Assembly: GCF_018691265.1 (NCBI RefSeq)
Contig: NW_024881278.1
Span: forward strand, 7,833,501 to 7,897,500
From: Tyto alba
Taxonomy: Eukaryota > Chordata > Aves > Strigiformes > Tytonidae
DNA: 64,000 bases
Direction: 5' to 3'
Shown here: positions 27,801-42,800 of the stretch, piece after piece
Position numbering within the stretch: the stretch's first letter is position 1
How the letters are laid out: the number at the start of each line of letters is the position of its first letter
The notes under the pieces: model-generated
What the model saw: only the letters and a program-made list of their open reading frames with translations
What the model was told of the DNA's origin: nothing
Databases searched by the model: none
Translations under genes and position numbers: made by a program

Positions 27801-30800
27801 AAGAAAGCCAAAATAACCCTGTCCAACTAATCAAATTGCAATTGATGGTTGAGAAAAAAACCCTTAGATTCCTCTCCACATATTCAAACCTGAGTTAGTG
27901 CGCTGGGCCTATCTACTGCTACTTCACTGTCTCTGGAGACAGAAAAATCGCTCCAAATTGCTAGAGCAGATTCTTTCCAAAAACCACAGCACCAGTGCAT
28001 CTGAAAGGTTGGATGGCATCTAAGAACTGGATAAAGCGATGACAGCTTCTTACCTTCCACAAAATGTAAACTACTGATTTTATTAGGAAAAAAGTCATGC
28101 ATTTTTCCCAGATATACAACTGATACACCAATGGTACAACCATCAAATACCAACTATGAAACAGAAAAAACGCTGCAGCAACAGGGCATTTGGAAGCTAA
28201 TAAAAATTGTCTTTTACATAAACATGTACACAACCCTTACAAGATTAAGAAAAAAAATACAGTGGTGGAAAAAAACAAAACAAAACAAAACAAAACACAA
28301 CAAAACAGGGAGAACCCTAAGGAGAACAAATTACCAGAACAGATAACTGCCTAAATAATTCAGGCCTCAATCTGTATGTATACTTTTAACACATTTATGT
28401 TCACTATGAGCACATGGGACAAAAATGGTTACGTGGCTGTTGTTTTAACATGAGCCATAAGCAGTTCAGAGCTGCTACGTTTACATAGAACAGCCACACA
28501 ATTCTGATAGAAACCTGGCTGGACACCAGACCCAAATGTAGACAGAGATGCTAAGGGGGCTGCAAAGCACACTTAATTCAGAATAATGGGTAGCCTTCCA
28601 ATTCATTTATATGTGGAAGAATCTTTTTGTCTGTCCAGTTTTTCTCTGCGTCTACTACTGTTACTCTTACAAATCAAGGCTGTCTTGCCACATACACATT
28701 CTACTGCACAGCTTGAGCCCTGTGAACACAGGTCTAGCTTACGCTGCCTGCCATTAGCTCCATGAGCAAGTTCTGACACTCAAAACCCACAGGTCCTTGC
28801 TAGTGCATCAAAGATGTAGCTGACACAATATGTCCTTAGGGACAGTCGGTACTTTAGACAGAAGAGAGAAACTGAGGAAAACCAAAGTTGTTTTAAGCAG
28901 AGTTAAGCGTGGCAAAGATAGAGCAAATATGAACAATAATAGTATATCCAGATATGCACATAAAGACAGAACATATTACAGCAGCACTCTGCAACACATC
29001 AGCATGCATATCCTATGATCTTCACCATTCTGCTCAGAAGGACCACGGTCTGCATCAACACTGGCAGAAAAGTCTGTGGAGAATGAGGATACCACCTTAA
29101 ACCTCCTGATGAGGTGGCTTGGTTGCTGGGTAGTGTGTAGATAGCAGGAATAAAGGATACCCTCACACCAGGGATAAAACCTGAGACAGAACACCTCCAG
29201 TGTATGATGGAAGGTGAAGTGACAGGTGAAGATGAACAAGCCTTCACTTTGATCCATGCACTCAAATACGGAAGCAAGAGAAACAACCAACCATGTACAC
29301 TTTCCAGTAAGTACATATATAAACAGAATCACTCATGCAAGTCTACAGAAATCACTTTGTAAGTTGGGTCAAAGTAACATGCTCTTAAACCTGGAAATTT
29401 TTGTGTAAAATGTGATAAAGAATACCTAAACCTCTGCTCTATGATGTTATTACATAACATTCAAATTGCACTCTTTCCTGATATGTTTTTAAAGTAAACT
29501 TAGTTTTAAAGAAAATTCCAAGTTCCAAGAAATAACTTATTATTTACTGTTCTTCAGGGCACCTCAGTGAATTCTAGAAGAGACTCTGTTTGCTAAGGAA
29601 TGCAAAACACTTCCCTTATGGCAAAATTCTTTCAGATAATGAAACTGTTGCATGATAGATGCTGGCTAGGGGATACAAATCATTCTAGCTGATCAAAAGA
29701 ATTTTTTTTTTTTGAAGCAAATTATTCTTCATTAATTATTAGTTTATGTACCTATGCCACTTTCAATCAGTATTTGAGACAAATTTATGTTAAAATAATA
29801 TACGTTTAATAGCTATTTTTATCAGCAGTATCCAGGGAACACAGCCCAAGTGACTCTACACTCACCCCATAGGTTAGAAAGAGCTCTCGACACAGCAATG
29901 GTCAGCAAAGTTTTTAACGGGGCTGGTATCAGTCAGCCACAAAGTAGTAGCAATAGTCCTGTTCGGCTCAGGGCCTGGGAATGGTGACTCAGTGTTAAAG
30001 TTGTTTCATGAACTGATATTAAGCCCAATGAAATAACAAAATAAATGAAGCATAACTACTAAGACCACATTCTATCATACAACTTCCAGGAATCTCTAGT
30101 AAAAAAAATCTCTAGTCTAGGACTTATGTAAACTACCAAAAAATCCTAAACCAAGCAAATTCTTTTTTATAGTAGTTCAAAGTACTTTGACCTACCAGTT
30201 AGAATGATGCACCAAAAGAAGCCTTTAACATTTTAGAACTGAAATACTAAAATACTTCCTTTTCATTAAAATATTTCTGCACAATAGTTGCAGTCACAGA
30301 GTTCCAGCTGTATGTGGAAGTACCAGATATTGCTAGAAATACCTTCTTTAGCTTAAAATTGCCACAATGATGTTCTCCATTCTTTACCCAGCCAGCCTGC
30401 ATTCGCATCTGGTTCCAATTACATCCTTGTAAGGCTGGTTCAGGGCACCTGTAACCCTGTCACACCGGCACCTCAGGAGTGTTTTAAGCATTTGGCCTTG
30501 TAATTCTAAACTGTAAAGCAGTCAAGGCAGCATCAGTTGGACAGCATTACCGGTCCCCAAAATTACCCCATGAAGATACCATATACAGATATTCAAGGAC
30601 GCAGCCAGAGATCTATGTTACCTATGGTTACAGAAATGCCACTTTCCCCATCTTTTCACTTACTCTGTTCTATTATTGTCATACATTGCAGTTTGGTCTT
30701 TGCAATATGGATCCAATCTGGCTTTCTGGTTAATGATGTATTTAGTGAAATTCTGATTGCTCTTCATTGTACTGTAAGGTAATGAAAGATGCTGCCACTC

Positions 30801-33800
30801 AATTGAGACTACATTCCACTCAAAATTTAATGAATCTTTTTATTCACAAAGTTGTATGTCCTCTCTAACCTTACAGCACTAAACACTAAAAGGATTTTCT
30901 GACCTTGTAAGAAAAGACTTTAATTAACAAGTTAATTGAGTTCTCTAATAAATTCAGGTCCATCTCACTCTTCATCTGCAATTACCTCCATAATGAAGAA
31001 GTACAAATTCTTCAAGCCTCTGCATATTTAAAATTCTTCAATAATTTGGAAATGGGCAACATGAAGAAATTACATTATAAATGGCTACTGAAATTTATTA
31101 TGTAGGTGAAGCAGTGTGGCCTGTCTCTTGGCAGTGGGCACTATCCTGCCTTACACTCACATTTTCTAGTGCTGCCTCTAAGGCTTCTCTGTGCCAGCGT
31201 ACGGAGGCAGCCATCACCCAGACACAACTCACTACAATGATAAACCCAGTGCAAACACAAAGACAAGTGCAGCTACACATTTTGGTTGCTCACACCAGAG
31301 TAGATCCAAAGTAAGTGAAAATCCAGTTTAGCTAGCCATGGCTTTGCTGTTTTACTGCCATGTTGAATGTATCCTTTCACTTTTTAAACTCATGTCTAAA
31401 CTATGTATCAGATCGCCAAATCACTAGAAACACTGGCCAGCTTGGTTTTTCAATGATGTCTGAAATTTTTAATCTCTTAAATTTTGTTAAGAAAAAGGAA
31501 AATCTTGAAAAATAATTATATTAAAGATAAGGTACTAATATGCACTCCAAAAACTTAAAAAAAACCCCAAACATAGGGTATTTTACTTTGCCCTAAAGCA
31601 CTGCAAGCTTTGAAGAACTCAGTGGTTAATACAATTAGTTAGGATGCAATTATAAAACATATTAAACTTAAAAGTATGTGAACTATCATTCATTTATTCA
31701 GACATACAAAAATATTAACTCTGATCCAAACAGGTAGGGACATGAAAAAAACAATATAATGTTTATGAAGAATTTTACCTACATTGGTATCTCACTACTA
31801 ATACACCCAAATTATAATAAGACTCCTGCATGATATTAAGGGCAGAATTACTCTTTGAATGCTTTAATCTCATAGAATTAGAGTAGAACACAAGACATGT
31901 TCGTGGTGGAAATAAACTGAGTATTTCCAACTAGGGTCAAGTTCATCTTACACAGACACTAATTAAAAAATGTTTAAAACACTGCCTGACTATAAAAAAA
32001 GCTTTCAAACTCTGGCATTTATACTGGGACATGCTACAATCTGCAAAGGCAGTTTGGGTGGAGGGTGACAGTACGCAACACCCTAGTGATGCCAGACGGC
32101 GCTCCAGCCCACCGGACAGGCCCTCCTGCCCAGGGAAAACCTCCACAGCCATCTACAAGAGGTAACTCTAGTTTTGGGAGGCAGCCAGGATCAGGACAGC
32201 AGGGATGACTAAGCATAGCAGCAGCAGTTTCATGCTGAATCACATTTACCTTTGTCAAAAAAATTATGCAAGTTGTTAGACCAATTAGCTATTTTATTAG
32301 TATCCAAAAATGTTCCAGGCTTTTTTCTGAAGAGGTAGAGAAGGTCTGCCACAAAACTGATGCTATAACACAGTGAAAGAGATTAACAATGAGGAAGGGA
32401 GTTAGATTGTTACGACAGCTATTACTTGCTCTGTGAGTAGAAACTTCAGTCTAACTCACTGAATTCTGCCAGTAGCATTCATAGCAGTAATAAGTTCCAT
32501 TTACTTCTAAGCAGTTACTTCAAGTAAGATACTGAAGGTATGTAGAAAAACCAGTAGAAAGCAGAGGCTTCTGCCCCTACTGCTCCAGTCCCAAAGGTTT
32601 CCCAATCCTCTTAATGGCTCTGCAATGCCAAGGTGGGAAATACTTTTGTAAGTGGCACTTAAGTACTCAAACTAAACAGGCTAACTAGAAACCGGTGTGG
32701 TTACACCTACATTAGCCAGGAGCACAGACCAGCAAGAGCAGGTTTGTGGAGTACAGTGGTTGGTGGTGAGGACCTGACTTCCACACAGCATTATACACCT
32801 CAGACAGCTGTTTTTTCCCCCCATGATTCCTTAAATTAGAACAGAAAAAAGAAGAGATACAGCAGAAGCAGGATATAATAGCAGAAAAATTATTAGAACT
32901 GATTTTTTGAAGTGATTCTGTTCTTCCTAATATCCCTACCTCTTCAAAAGTGGTACTTCATCACTGACAAACTTCAGGATTCCTCTGGAGTTAAGCATCT
33001 CAGTCAGCTGCAGACACCTCCATCCAAAACATTCATGCTTAAGTACAGATGTGAGCCAAAACTTGCATCTCCTGGCTTGTAGGTGAATACCATGTGAAAT
33101 GGACTTCAAACACCTCTTGTCATGTCTGCTATTGTAAGCCTAAAATTGTGTTGTGCTTTGCAAGCACACAATATATCACACTGTTCCTCCTTTAATTCAA
33201 GGATCTTCTCATTTCATTAAGACCTTGCAAGAATGGAATTTGGAAAGAGGAAAAGAGATTAGAAAGCACTGAAACAACTTAGTCAGCATTTTTACAAATG
33301 ATACTTTTCTCTGTACAAGACAGTAGACAAGATTATTGTATGCATTTTTATAATCAGTGTTCTCAGACTTTCAAGTGTTTCATATACAAGTTTCCCTCTG
33401 TTGTGATGGCAGCATTCCTATTAAGTTTAATTGGGCTTATTTTATATCCCTCACCACACTGCCTGCTACAGGAATAGAACAAGCAGAACAGAGGTGGGGT
33501 GACATAAGCACACATCTATTATTGCCTCTAGCTTAGCATTCATGTTTCTGAAGCCTCCATCTTCTGGGAACTTAGAATTTCTTTCTGCAAACAGAAGTTT
33601 TACACATCCAGCAAGAGACCAGTCACACAAATATTCACCCTTTTTACTAAACTCAGTACCGGCAACGTTCAAATAGCAAAAAACAGCTACCAACAAAAAA
33701 TATCAATAGGTATATTAAATTGCGGTTCAGCAATTAGAAAAAAAATGCTAAGTCTTCACAACTTCTGCTTCCATGTTGTTGAAATTTCATTTTCCATTAA

Positions 33801-36800
33801 TGCTGTCAACCAGCTTTACTGAAATAAAACATTTTCACTACACGTGGCAACCCCAAAACTGCTGTCTTATGTGGAAGAAGTGTTCCTCAATATTTGCCAT
33901 CAAAAGAAAATTGGTATTTAAATTCATCCCTTGTCTCATGGCATTGATTCCCTTGCAAAGCAGATGAAAAACAGGATTCTACTAGTGCAGTTGGCAAAAG
34001 AAATATCTAGAAGCAAAAAATGGATAGCAACTTCTACATATGCAGGTAGATTGACATCTAGTGTGAAAGCACTGAACTACAAAGCCTATACTGCATATCA
34101 ACCAGGATGAATTTAAAGTAAATTATATATTTGTTTAGATGACAAGAGAACCAAATCCTCCAAATACAACCACCCTTAAATCTTCTTTTTTCAAATTGCT
34201 ACGCAGAGCCAAAAACACTGTACTAGTGACTGAGGAAGTATAGCTTCTAAAGAGAAGAAATGAGATATTAGCAGTGAATCTTAAAAGCCAATGAGAGAAT
34301 CAGAAAAGAAACTCAGACAGGAAGACTGAGAAGGAGAGGAGCACAGGGCTAGCTGGTCAAGCAGAAGTACTTTTTGTATCCTTGGATAAGGTGAAGTAGA
34401 AAAGGTAAAGACAAAGGCAGAATGACTACATTATTTGTTTTATAGTTTATCACTGAAAAAGATCTTGAATACCATAATTTCTGTGATGTAGGCCCAAAAG
34501 CGGATGAGGATCGGTGTAACTATCCTCTGGACTACTACGTTCTTTAGCACAAGGTATATAGCTATGAAAGAAAGTCTGTATGTTGTAGAATAGAGAAATA
34601 AAAGGCTTTTCATAGTGATCCCGCTAAAGATTGAACCCTAGTATCAGTCTCACTATCCTAGAATTTAGCTTATGAAATATCTTTACTCAAAGATGCTTTC
34701 TTTCATTCCTGCAAAGTAATCTCAAAAGTGTTTGTCACCTTTTCATCTTTACCAGTATCATGTCAATGTTCACGGTAGCATTGGCAGAGATTTTGGACCT
34801 AAACACATTTTCCTGGCAGTTTCAATCATTTGAGGCCTATTTGCACCTTCTTGCTTGTAGTAATTTTATAAAAGCAGTATCTAAAAAAAATAATAGCTTA
34901 AAAAACTGACAGAATTGCAGTCATAATACAGCTCCAAACCCATCTATGATTCATTTACTATAACAATACTAGGATTTCTCTTCTGGCCCCTGCCAAAATC
35001 TCCTCGAGCCTATTCATTTCATACCCCTATGTTTAGATATTAGATGCTTTCCAGAAACTAATAGTATCAGCCTATTGCTAATATTTGTCTGATGGCCCTT
35101 GTCCGTGCAACCCCCCTTTAGTGTCAGTGGTGAAACAGCTTTTAACAGAACACACGCTTTTAGCCGAAAACAGTTTACAAGCCTTCTACTAAATAGGAGT
35201 GGAATTACTTGGCAGCAGCTGGAGCCATTTGAGATGTCATCCGCATGTACGTTCGCACTCCAGGTATTTAGAGGCAACGCTCGCAGTTTGTCCACCCCCA
35301 TCCTTATGATCTGTTATGAATACGCTAGATGGATCACAAACCTCGCTATTTCATTTCCCCCTCAATCACAGAATTCTGGAACTGAAAAGCCTTTGGAAAG
35401 GCCTTGAGGGAGAGGGGCACGAGCACAGAAATAATTATGTACACGGACAACATAACCTGAAGATATTGATAAGAAATTTAGTTTTATATATTTGAGTAAC
35501 AGTCCACATTCATACAAGGAAACCTTCAAGCCACACAACATATATTATTATTTTGCATTTAGCATCACCTAATATTAGCAAACTGATATTAAGGAGCAGT
35601 CAGAGACATGGTACCTACAGGCATCTAAACTAATAATTATTTCCCATTGGTTTCTGTATTTCCCACTATTATCCTTAATACTAAATTTTTTCTTCCTGTT
35701 GTCTCAAATCCAAAAGTACTGCTGATTACATTATGTTCTGATAACCATCACTCAGGCCAATAGGTTAATTGCCAAAATTAATTCTTTTTTATGAGTAAAT
35801 TATTGTTTAGCTTGACATTGGCTCAATATGTTAATCATTAAGCAACTGACAGTTTCTAATGTTGTAGATCTAAGCAAAGGCTTGTTTTCACCCAGGAAAA
35901 CTTAGGACTCAAGGGAATCTCTGCACCATGAGTCAGAAGTGAGTGATGACTTCAGAATAAGGTCTGGAAATGGTAAATACATCTGGAAAAATGAAATAAA
36001 TAGCTGCTCATTGTGCCATTTTTGCAAGGGCACAGAACAGAAAACCGTAAGCCTATACACTGAAGTAAAACTTTCCTGACAGTAACTATACTGTACATGT
36101 CAAGTCAACCGGAAAATAGTTTCTTGGCACCATTTAAACCTTACAGAGCTTTAAAGAGAAAGCTAAAAAGAATTTGCTCAATACCAAAGACCTTGCCAAT
36201 CTCAAATATATCGTTTTGCTCCTCAAGCAAAGAATTCTCAGAACAAGCAGACCCTGAAGAAAAAACCCCTTATCTTGTTAATTTTTGTTTTGAGCTAGGA
36301 ACCCAGCAATATGAAACTAACTGAAGAAATGCCCAGTAAAGATACATGACTGCACCCAAGGCAACTACTCCCGAAACATACTGAAAACAAATTAAAATTA
36401 TGTACTTTTGGAACAAACAGGTTAAGTTTTGTCTTCCTTGATTATCTGACAGATCCAGGGAGTAAATTTGACTCTGTTCACCATAAATTACACATCAGAC
36501 ATTTAATTTATAGTTCATCATGCTACTTTTAAAGTTTATTCCTACCAAAAGCAGTTCACCTCATCTCTTCCTCACACCCTGATCCCAACCAAGTCCTCCT
36601 CTAGCAGCCCTACTCTGTACGCATCTATTTTTTTTCAGTGGACACAGGCAGTTTAAAGACCACCATAATTTTCATGTGATAAATCAAGAGATTTCGTATG
36701 CCACTCCAGGAAGAGAAACCCAACACAAAACACTAACTAAATATACTTCCGTACATCCTAAGATACAAAAACTCCACAGTTCAATGAATACTGAATAGAT

Positions 36801-39800
36801 GAAAGAGGTGAACACATCCAGAAGCAACACAAGAGATTCTCACTGTGGAGAAGCTCTAACTATGAAGCAGCTGGTATTTCATACCTTACTTCATTTGTTC
36901 ATGAGCTACACACACCACACTATATTTTAACTGTGTTCTGAGGGTGAAAAAATTTAGGGCTACCTTTCTAGGTTCAGCTATAGCTCTGACAGAACATTTC
37001 CAGAAAAACAATTCAGAATTCACCTGAACCAACTACCAAACACGGATTCAGGATCTGCTTTCTTATTCATCATTAGTATTACACTGGCTCTGATTAAAAA
37101 AATAAGACTTAAACATATCATGACATTACTTGAACATAATTATTTTCTTTATTTTCACTATCCATTTTTTTTTTATTAGGAGGATTAGACACTAGAACTA
37201 AACCACCTGACCAAAAATGGCACAGAGCAAGAAATACTTGGAAACTATTCATAATACTCTTAGTATCTCCTCTTCACTCAAGATTATTACTAATCCCACA
37301 TGTTCAGATTTATTAATCAAGTGTCAGAAAATCATGAACTGCAGTCTTATGAGATCTTTAAAACAAAATTCAGTTTTTGCTTGCCTTTGGGTTTCAGCAT
37401 TATCTCAGCAGTGCCAACTTGTTCTCTGCAATATTCAAGGCTGGAAACCTTTAAAACAAAACTTAAATTCCCACATAACAGTTTTGCACTAACCATCAGG
37501 GCTTTAAGGAAAACAAGTATTGCCACAAAAATCTTTAGTTAGCAATGCAGTCAATCAAGATGTAATCACTGAGTCATTAGTGAATTAAATATTATCAGTG
37601 GGCCTGAACACAGGCTTCACAAAACAGATTGTTGCTGTTCTCCAGAGTGTTCATTAACTAAAAACCTCCCTTTCTAGACATTATATTCACCAACTAAAAC
37701 ATACCAGAAGTTATTTGCTAGAGCAATAGCCTCCTCTGCACAACTTCTTAAGTTATAGGCCTTTCTCCCAGTGGAATTTTGGTTTTTACATTCCTTGAAA
37801 AAAATCTTCCTATACAAATCCATATGCTTTGAAAAAAACTGTTATGAGGCCGGCTTCCTTTATTTTTAATTCATCATTAGATTACTTAAATTTCATTAAG
37901 GCATAATTTCTTTGTCATCCAGTCTCTTTGTCCCACTCTAGTGGTGTAAACATAGTCAAAACTTCAATTTAAATTGTCACAAGTGGAACTTGTTTGCTGT
38001 CAAGCTGTAGTAGAGCCAGAACAACTGGGAGGTTGAAAGTGCTCATGTGTTTCAACGTCTGCTGGCCTCCAGACAGCTGCTCTTTCTGTTGGAGAGTGCC
38101 AGAATCAAGGATCAAAAAAAAATCATTTATAAGTACTTAATTCTCCTGCCCATCTTACTCTTTCCTCTTTGATCTGGCCACAGAACCAGAATTAACATTT
38201 TATGTCAGCATTTAGACACTTCATCTTACGCCTTCATCTTAAGCGAACTCCATCCCATTGCCCCCAACAACTCCAAAGCTAAGCAAAAGGCCTTTCTGCT
38301 TACTGTATGAACAATCCTGTACCCTCAGCAGAGGGCAGACTCACAAGGTCCTGTCTGAAATACTGTCTACAATGGTAATAATGCACAAGTTAATGTAAAT
38401 GTGGTAAATTTTTCTTACATACTAATTATTTAAACAGAAAAGTTTGTTTTAAAGAAAGGTAAGAGGCTTATGTTACACTGCCACGGACTCCAATTTGGTT
38501 TCCTTCAAATATGTAGCAACTTTTTAAAAATGCTAAATTCACTGTAAAGACCAGGATGGCTGTATAATAATGATACAGAGTATGAATTATGCTTGCCTAC
38601 AGCTGACTGGGGGGGAATGTATAGCACAGCCCTTCCATTTTGTCCTCCTGTATTTTGACAGAACTTTGAGACTAATTCCAAAAGCCCCTGGCATGTTACA
38701 CTGCTGATCCATTCTAAGATCAGGGAGGCAGCTTGAAAGGAGAAAAGGGTTACCAACCACAAAGGTCTAAACAAGCTGCATCAACATTACCTTGAAATGG
38801 ACTGCCTGTTCCACCCTCAGGCAAGCCCACGTCACCTCTGTTGGTGTTCATTTCACCACTGCTAACTTCCACTTGTGGATTTGCCTGATCTTGTGACCAG
38901 CTGAACATGACCATTCTGGATTGTATTTTAGGAGGTGTAGATCAGAGAACTTATGTCTACCTAAAGACAGCTGTTTAAAATTAACACTTGCTACATACCA
39001 GATATACTTTGACATCAACACATTACCGAAACTACTATAAATTCTCTGTCCTTTCTCACTTTGTCCTTTGAGGCTTTTTCTAACAGCAACAATAAGCAAC
39101 TGCCTACCGGGGAAACCACTGCTGCAAACAAACACTCTGCTACCTTGGAACACACTCACATAAACCAAAGGGACTTACATATTTACTGCCTTCAGCCCTC
39201 TGGCATTTCTGTTCCTTTTTCACTAAAAAAATATTAGGTTGGACAGCACATATCACCTGGCTAAGAAAATAGGCTATTTCTGTGAAGTCCCCTGTATCTC
39301 AAAGCACATGCTGTGCTTTTGAACAGGCAATGAAGCGGAGCAAGGCAAATGTTTCCCCTAACAAGTGCCATGATGAAGTCAGAGAGATATGCACAGACAG
39401 ACCCCTTGCACAAATAGAGTCCCACTAAAGACACCTGGGCTCCATATTCATTCAGAAGCTATCCAATTCAAGATTAATGTCATAACTTTTGATAGCCAAT
39501 TTAGCTGGAAAAGTATTTAGAGAATTTTAATAAGTTCTATTTTTAAACCACATGGCAACACAGGCCTTTTTTATGCCTTTCTGCAGGGAGTCATGTTCCC
39601 AGTGACACGATCCCCTCAGGAGAAGACAAGTTTCCATGTAAGACTCCAACTTAAGCCATCAACTTCATTTGTTTATTACCATTTGGGAGGACAGTTAAAG
39701 CATAGTCAGGAAACGGAGAACAAATAGCTTCCTTAGGGACACTGTTGTCAGGGTAAAGGCATCAGGCAGGTCTCTAGGGGGAAGGGTGATCCCTTCGGTG

Positions 39801-42800
39801 ATCCCTGCTCAGGTCACAGTGCTGTCCCACAAGCTCCAGCATCGCCTCCCACATCAACCCCACACAGCAACAAGACATTTCAATTCACTGGGCAAGGAAA
39901 ACACTGGCACCTATCCCCATCAACATGCTTTGTGCCCAGGTCCATATGTGCTCCATACTTTGCAATTTCCATTTGTCTCTAGAAGGTATACCTTACATGC
40001 CTGACAACTATAAAACTCAAGATAATTTTTAAGTCTATTAGATTGCTCCCAACACAGTCAAGCAAAATATTTAGCATTTCTCAGCACGTGTGTGGCTCAA
40101 TACATAGGCTGTCAGCTTCTTACATGTTTCTGATTGGGAATAACAGAAACATCTCAATATTAGCTAAAATAGTAAATCAGACCCAAAGTTGACTAAATTC
40201 TTGTTAGCCTAAATTCAAGGAATAGTTGTGACTAAACTCAGGCAAAAGAACAGCTTTCAGAAAATGAGAATAACATACAGTTTTAATAAAAGACTATAAG
40301 TCTGATTTTTGAAATGTTTATCTATGGGTCTGCAAGTCCTGAGAAATCTGCTGTATGTACTCCAAGAGCATGGCAGAGAGAAATCCTGCCTGCTGTTCTG
40401 GTCCTACACCAAAACCCTTGAAAAGGATAATGAAAGCAGCATCACATTTCATAAGAGATTTCCCAAATGCCTGCAGAGCTGACCTTGTTTACAAATACTC
40501 ACTGAAACCATTAATTGCCCATACATTCCACTCCACACTGCTATGGCTCAGAATTTTCTGCCTATACTATCCATATGGACATGAGCCAGAAAGAAAATTT
40601 CTATGTAATTATCCAATTAATTATTATTAATGCTAGCATTTAACAAAAACATGCCAGCTAGCATACATAACAATCACTTCACTTCTATTGTGCATGAACT
40701 ACAAAAGGTACTTGTTTTCTTATTAATAGCCATAAAAATACAGACATATTTGAACAGTTTTGCTTTAAACTACAGGATCAGAAGGGCAAAGAGAATAGAG
40801 TGGTAAAGGACTGGACTGAGAGTCAGAAAACAACTTGAATTCAGAGTCTGCAACAAAATTCCTGTGCAGTTCTGCCAATCAGTTTATCTCTGTTACTGGT
40901 TTCCATTTGTAAATTAATACTTTCTCATTCTCTGGCTTTATTACTTCATTTTAATACCTGCTCTGCGGTAGTAGGAATCTCATAACACATTAATAAAGCA
41001 GAATGGGGTCCTGACTGACTACAGCCTATAATTTTTTTTTCCTTTGTTCAGTTTAACATCAGGTGGGTTCTAGAATTAGATGCTTTCTTCTGATGTAGCA
41101 GAAACAGACTGTTCCAGCTGGCCCAGAGAAATCAGCTGATATAATAATGCAATGATACAGTTTGAAACAGTCTAAATCCAGTTACTGAAAACTAGGTAAG
41201 AGCATACTATACCCTGAAGTTTAGAGCAAGGTGTTATTCTCTTCGGTACTTTACTGACATTAGCTAACCAATGCACTACAGAAGTGCAACAATTTAAAGC
41301 AAGAAATTTTGTTCTAATGATTAGTGTAGGACTGGATATCAATAGTCCCACATGTCCCTCAGCTCCATCACAGATTTGCTCTATGAGACTGCACTAACGC
41401 TGCTCTGGGCACCAGCTCCTCTACATACAGCATAGGAATAATCCAAATCTAGCTGTTCAGCAGAACTGTTTTAAATTTTAATGCATGTTTGTCCTAGGAA
41501 TTTAAGCCAACCACCATTTACCAAGATTTGCCTCAACCCTCATTCCAAATATACTCCTTCATGGCTATTAATTGCAGCACCATTACAATAGCAAAAAGTA
41601 AATATGAATATCTGGTTTTTCAAGTTGCACTATATTGCTAATGGTGTATTTATGACTCTACATACTGCAATAATAGCATCAAACACCCCCCAGGCTGGGT
41701 AACAGTAGGTCCTGACAGCTGAACTTCACACAAAACTGTTGATGTGCTGTGTGAACTGGACAATACAGAAATCCATTAGATCTTGACATCCGCGGCACAC
41801 TTGGCGTACAAAGCACTTCAATCTAAAACTAAGCAGAGATGTATCTCATTTCACTCATGGTAATATTGAGCACTTTTCCCCCTAATGGAAAGGATGCAGA
41901 AGTTAAAAGGAAAGCTGAAAACACCAATACAACTGTGTTAGCAGGGTTCATCTCTAGGACAGCCAGCATTCAATCAGCTTTGCTCTCCCTAGCAGGTCTC
42001 ACAGAACACATTGTGGGGATTACTGATGAGTGTTTGTGAGGGCAGCAGGATAATATAATATATCAATTCATGCTCTCAAAGAGATCTGGGAAAGCAGTCA
42101 AATGGACAGCAGTCATTTTGCAAGGCATCGTGGGAGCCATGTTTGACCAAACTTCTGCAAAGGTGACCATATCCTAACTATGAATGTTTTTAAGCACAAG
42201 TAGACATCACGAGTGATGTTTGCGACCAGCAGCAGGGAACAGCAAATGTGCTTTCCCATCACTGAAGCTCAGTAACACTGCTCAAGCATGGTTTCTCAGC
42301 CAAGTAGGGCATAGCACATGCAACAGTAAATTGCAGCAGCACAAATAAAAATTCTGTGTATATACTCCCAGCCATGGACAGGTTACATGTGTGATTCACT
42401 GGAAAACTGGCAGCTGACCTAAGAGTTTGAACAGACTGATCTTCAAAAGGAACTGAATTTGCACTCCCAAGTGGTTTTCATCAGAATATGCTGCCAGTAT
42501 GTCTATGAGGCTGCTGGGGAGCCTGAGCTTTCAACGTTCACAGCCCCAGAACAGTTGTGCTATGCAGACTTGCTCAAGGCCAATCCTCCCAATGCACCTG
42601 GCTCTGCAACAGCCCCTGCAGAGCTCCCTTAGGGCCAGTCCTCACAGCCCCCTGCCTGACAAGGAATATCTCAGTTTCCAGGCTCCAGATCCTGGACCCA
42701 CAATCTGCAAGAGCAGGGCACGGAGATCTCAGACTGGCAGCAGCCAGCTGCTCCTTTCCACCCCTCCTAGAATACAGAGCCAAACCAACTAATTGTCCTA

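Noticed and set aside
28976..29332. Overlapping minus-strand frames of 118 and 105 codons
   Set aside because: No recognisable domain, no splice or promoter context; overlapping frames in two phases suggest chance or an old repeat.
35360..35405. AATCACAGAATTCTGGAACT followed by TTTGGAAAGGCCTTGAG, weakly like an antisense CR1 end
   Set aside because: Only scattered identity by eye; not enough to call a CR1 copy without an alignment.
35014..35407. Overlapping 95- and 102-codon frames on opposite strands as genes
   Set aside because: No similarity to known proteins; kept only as a CpG-retaining patch of interest.
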